Below, one piece after another: positions 62,105 to 64,000 of a stretch of 64,000 nucleotides of DNA. The stretch's first letter is position 1. Each line of letters starts with the position of its first letter. The position numbers and the translations under genes were made by a program. Under the pieces are notes generated by a model. The model did not search any database, had not been told where the DNA came from, and saw only the letters and a list, made by a program, of their open reading frames with translations. The DNA comes from Gammaproteobacteria bacterium (lineage in GTDB: Bacteria > Pseudomonadota > Gammaproteobacteria > GRL18). Where the stretch lies: the NCBI GenBank assembly GCA_015488755.1, contig WFNB01000005.1:1-64000 (forward strand). The letters are read 5' to 3'.

Positions 62105-64000
62105 GTGTTTGAAAATATGAAAATAAAAACAGTGGGCTTACTGATAGCCCTTATGTTAACGATGGTTGTTCTGGTTGTTAGTATGGACGCTTATGAACTT
62201 AATAAGGAACTTACGGGTGTCAAAACATCATGGGTAAAATTTAATGCAGAGCGCTCAACACGCTATCGAATGTTGCGGGGCTTAAATGCTGTTTTGGGTT
62301 ATGGTGGTATGATCCATAACTTCAAAAATTTCTTTATACGTAAAGATAGCCTCTATTTAAGAAAAGCAGAGCAATCCATAGCTACTGCTCACTTTATTGT
62401 GGCGAATTATAGAACGATTGCCGATGCCGAAGAGCAGCTTGCTTTAAATAAAATTGAAGTGATGTTGAATGATTATTCAATCTCATTGGCTTTGATTGAG
62501 AAACTACAAAGCGTAGGAGTCAATGCGGATCAAATATCTCACCAAGTGGCGGTAAATGATAAAAAAGCAATTAAAAGTTTATTGTTGTTGCAAAATAAGA
62601 GTTTAGAAAATAGCTATGAGCAGGGAGAAAATGTATTAAAGGGCAGTAAGCTGCAACTTCTTAATTGGTTAAGAAGTGGTATGGGCTATAATGGTATGAT
62701 TCATAATTTTAAAAATTATATTATCCGCCATGATGAGCAGTATTGGCATTCTGCACAACGTGATTTTGCTTATTTATCTCAGGTATTGGCTGACTATAAA
62801 AAACTGCCTCTGAATAATGATGAGTCTCAAGCAATACAGACATTGCAAGACGTTATTGAGCATTATAAAAAAAATATTGTTTTGGCTAGAAGTCTTATTT
62901 CTAAAGGAAAAACGGTTGAGCAAATTGATAAAGTCGTGGCCATTAATGATCAAATAGCCTTTGATGCCTTTTCTGCTATTGGTCGGGTTATTAACCAACA
63001 AAATGAGCAGGAATCTAAAATAGTAACGAATACCTTACAAACCTTAGACCGAGGTGTAGAAGTTCGCACCATGGTCATTGTGACCTTATTGGTCTTATCT
63101 ATTGTGGCAATTATGTGGCTCTTAATCAGCAAAATTATTAGCCCAATTTCGTATCTTACCCAGATAATGCAAAAGTTAGCAGATAATAAACTGGATACGA
63201 TTATTGATATAGAAACGGGCAATAATGAAATTGGTATTATGGTAAAAACACTTAAGGTGTTTAAAAGTAATGCTATCGTCACCTTAAAAGATGCCCAATT
63301 GATAAAAAAAATTATGTCATCAGCAGGTGAAGGCATTTATGGGGTGGACACTCATGGCATTATTACCTTTATTAACCCAAAGGCTGCACAGATGTTGGGC
63401 TGGGATGAGAATGAACTATTAGGGCAGGATATTCATAAGCTCTGCCACTATAAACATTTAGATGGTTCTGACTATCCTATTGATGATTGCCCAACACGAC
63501 TTGCTATGGAACGCTGTCAGGAAACAGAAGCTACTGATGAGATTTTTTGGCACAAAAATGCTGAGAGTTTCCCAGTGGAAATGACCACAACACCGCTTAT
63601 TGAAGATGATAAGGTTTCTGGTGCGGTGGTGTTATTTCAAGATATTACCGAACGCAAACGTGTCGAACGAATGAAAACAGAATTTATTTCTACGGTCAGT
63701 CATGAGTTACGCACACCGCTCACTTCTATTCGCGGCTCGTTAGGCCTAATTATGGGAGGAGCTGTTGGTGAACTGCCACAAAAAGCAGGTGAACTACTTA
63801 AAATTGCCAGCAATAATACCGAGCGTTTGTTGATGCTCATTAATGATATTTTGGATGTTGAAAAAATTGAAGCGGGTTCAATGAATTTTCAATTTGAGAA
63901 TTTACCACTCATGCCTATGGTTGAACAGGTATTGCAAGATAATGCCGCTTATGCCGATCAATACGGAGTAAAGTTTGTATTAAAAACAACTGAGAGTGAT
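62105..64000 (+). CDS. Sensor histidine kinase with duplicated helical sensor (partial, runs off the right edge)
   Basis: The reading frame from GTG 62105 (GAGG 7 bases upstream; ATG 62117 is less well placed) is open to the window end, 632 codons. There is one N-terminal helix (about 9-28). A helical periplasmic region follows with two copies of a segment centred on GYGGMIHNFKNFFIRKD and GYNGMIHNFKNYIIRHD. A second helix (about 320-340), HAMP, PAS (GIYGVDTHGIITFINPKAAQ) and HisKA (STVSHELRTPLTSI, His533) come next. The ATPase domain is cut off by the window edge. The GYxGMIHxFKN block is, from memory, a recurrent sensor motif in kinases and cyclases; its ligand is not known to me. The PAS domain has Cys residues in KLCHYKH and DDCPT. 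Confidence 0.92.
   Translation, partial: MFENMKIKTVGLLIALMLTMVVLVVSMDAYELNKELTGVKTSWVKFNAERSTRYRMLRGLNAVLGYGGMIHNFKNFFIRKDSLYLRKAEQSIATAHFIVANYRTIADAEEQLALNKIEVMLNDYSISLALIEKLQSVGVNADQISHQVAVNDKKAIKSLLLLQNKSLENSYEQGENVLKGSKLQLLNWLRSGMGYNGMIHNFKNYIIRHDEQYWHSAQRDFAYLSQVLADYKKLPLNNDESQAIQTLQDVIEHYKKNIVLARSLISKGKTVEQIDKVVAINDQIAFDAFSAIGRVINQQNEQESKIVTNTLQTLDRGVEVRTMVIVTLLVLSIVAIMWLLISKIISPISYLTQIMQKLADNKLDTIIDIETGNNEIGIMVKTLKVFKSNAIVTLKDAQLIKKIMSSAGEGIYGVDTHGIITFINPKAAQMLGWDENELLGQDIHKLCHYKHLDGSDYPIDDCPTRLAMERCQETEATDEIFWHKNAESFPVEMTTTPLIEDDKVSGAVVLFQDITERKRVERMKTEFISTVSHELRTPLTSIRGSLGLIMGGAVGELPQKAGELLKIASNNTERLLMLINDILDVEKIEAGSMNFQFENLPLMPMVEQVLQDNAAYADQYGVKFVLKTTESD

Overview
The window looks like a chromosomal piece of an AT-rich (about 35-38% GC by eye, not computed) gammaproteobacterium. 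It opens with the last bases of a 5S rRNA and its terminator, then birA, coaX, a SPOR-domain gene and tRNA-Thr(UGU). This order resembles the region after rrnB in E. coli (rRNA, murB, birA, coaA, thrU), with coaX in place of coaA and a SPOR-domain gene added. Genus cannot be assigned from this sequence alone.

From about 2.9 to 51 kb the window is almost entirely one exosortase A (XrtA)/PEP-CTERM and exopolysaccharide (EPS) locus. A first block on the + strand (2.9-20.2 kb) holds the initiating sugar transferase, the PrsK/PrsR two-component system, the TPR protein PrsT and one PEP-CTERM protein behind a good sigma-54 promoter. It continues with the polysaccharide export protein, chain-length regulator, tyrosine autokinase, outer-membrane protein, ATPase, deacetylase and exosortase A fused to an EpsI domain. 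A second block (20.3-35.1 kb) holds nucleotide-sugar enzymes (UDP-glucose dehydrogenase, epimerase), a FemAB-like protein, a rhamnogalacturonan-lyase-like protein, glycosyltransferases, an asparagine-synthase-like amidotransferase and a protein with three VanZ-like modules. A third block (35.2-51.1 kb) mixes strands: acyltransferase, SGNH hydrolase, Wzx-type flippase, glycosyltransferase, transglutaminase-like protein, O-ligase/polymerase, carbamoyltransferase and a second deacetylase. It ends with a mini-pathway of hexapeptide acyltransferase, GNAT, acyl carrier protein, PLP decarboxylase, AMP-forming ligase and GNAT. Together these can make, decorate, flip, polymerise and export a Wzx/Wzy-type polysaccharide while sorting PEP-CTERM proteins.

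Three short non-coding palindromic elements sit in the third block (35.2, 41.8 and 45.0 kb). Two are 183 bp, equal in length and about 94% identical, with terminal inverted repeats and apparent 6-bp target duplications. The third has different ends and a 10-bp flanking direct repeat but the same central core, and its hairpin stem differs in sequence while keeping base pairing. They look like non-autonomous mobile elements (MITEs) carrying a conserved structured core, and are the least explained feature of the window.

After mobA (51.1-51.7 kb) the rest is a + strand signalling array: a chemoreceptor behind a sigma-28 promoter, an HD-GYP response regulator, a CheY-like regulator, a large Hpt-REC-REC-PAS-PAS-kinase-REC hybrid and three more sensor kinases. 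The last kinase runs off the right edge. No CRISPR array, integrase or transposase gene was seen.
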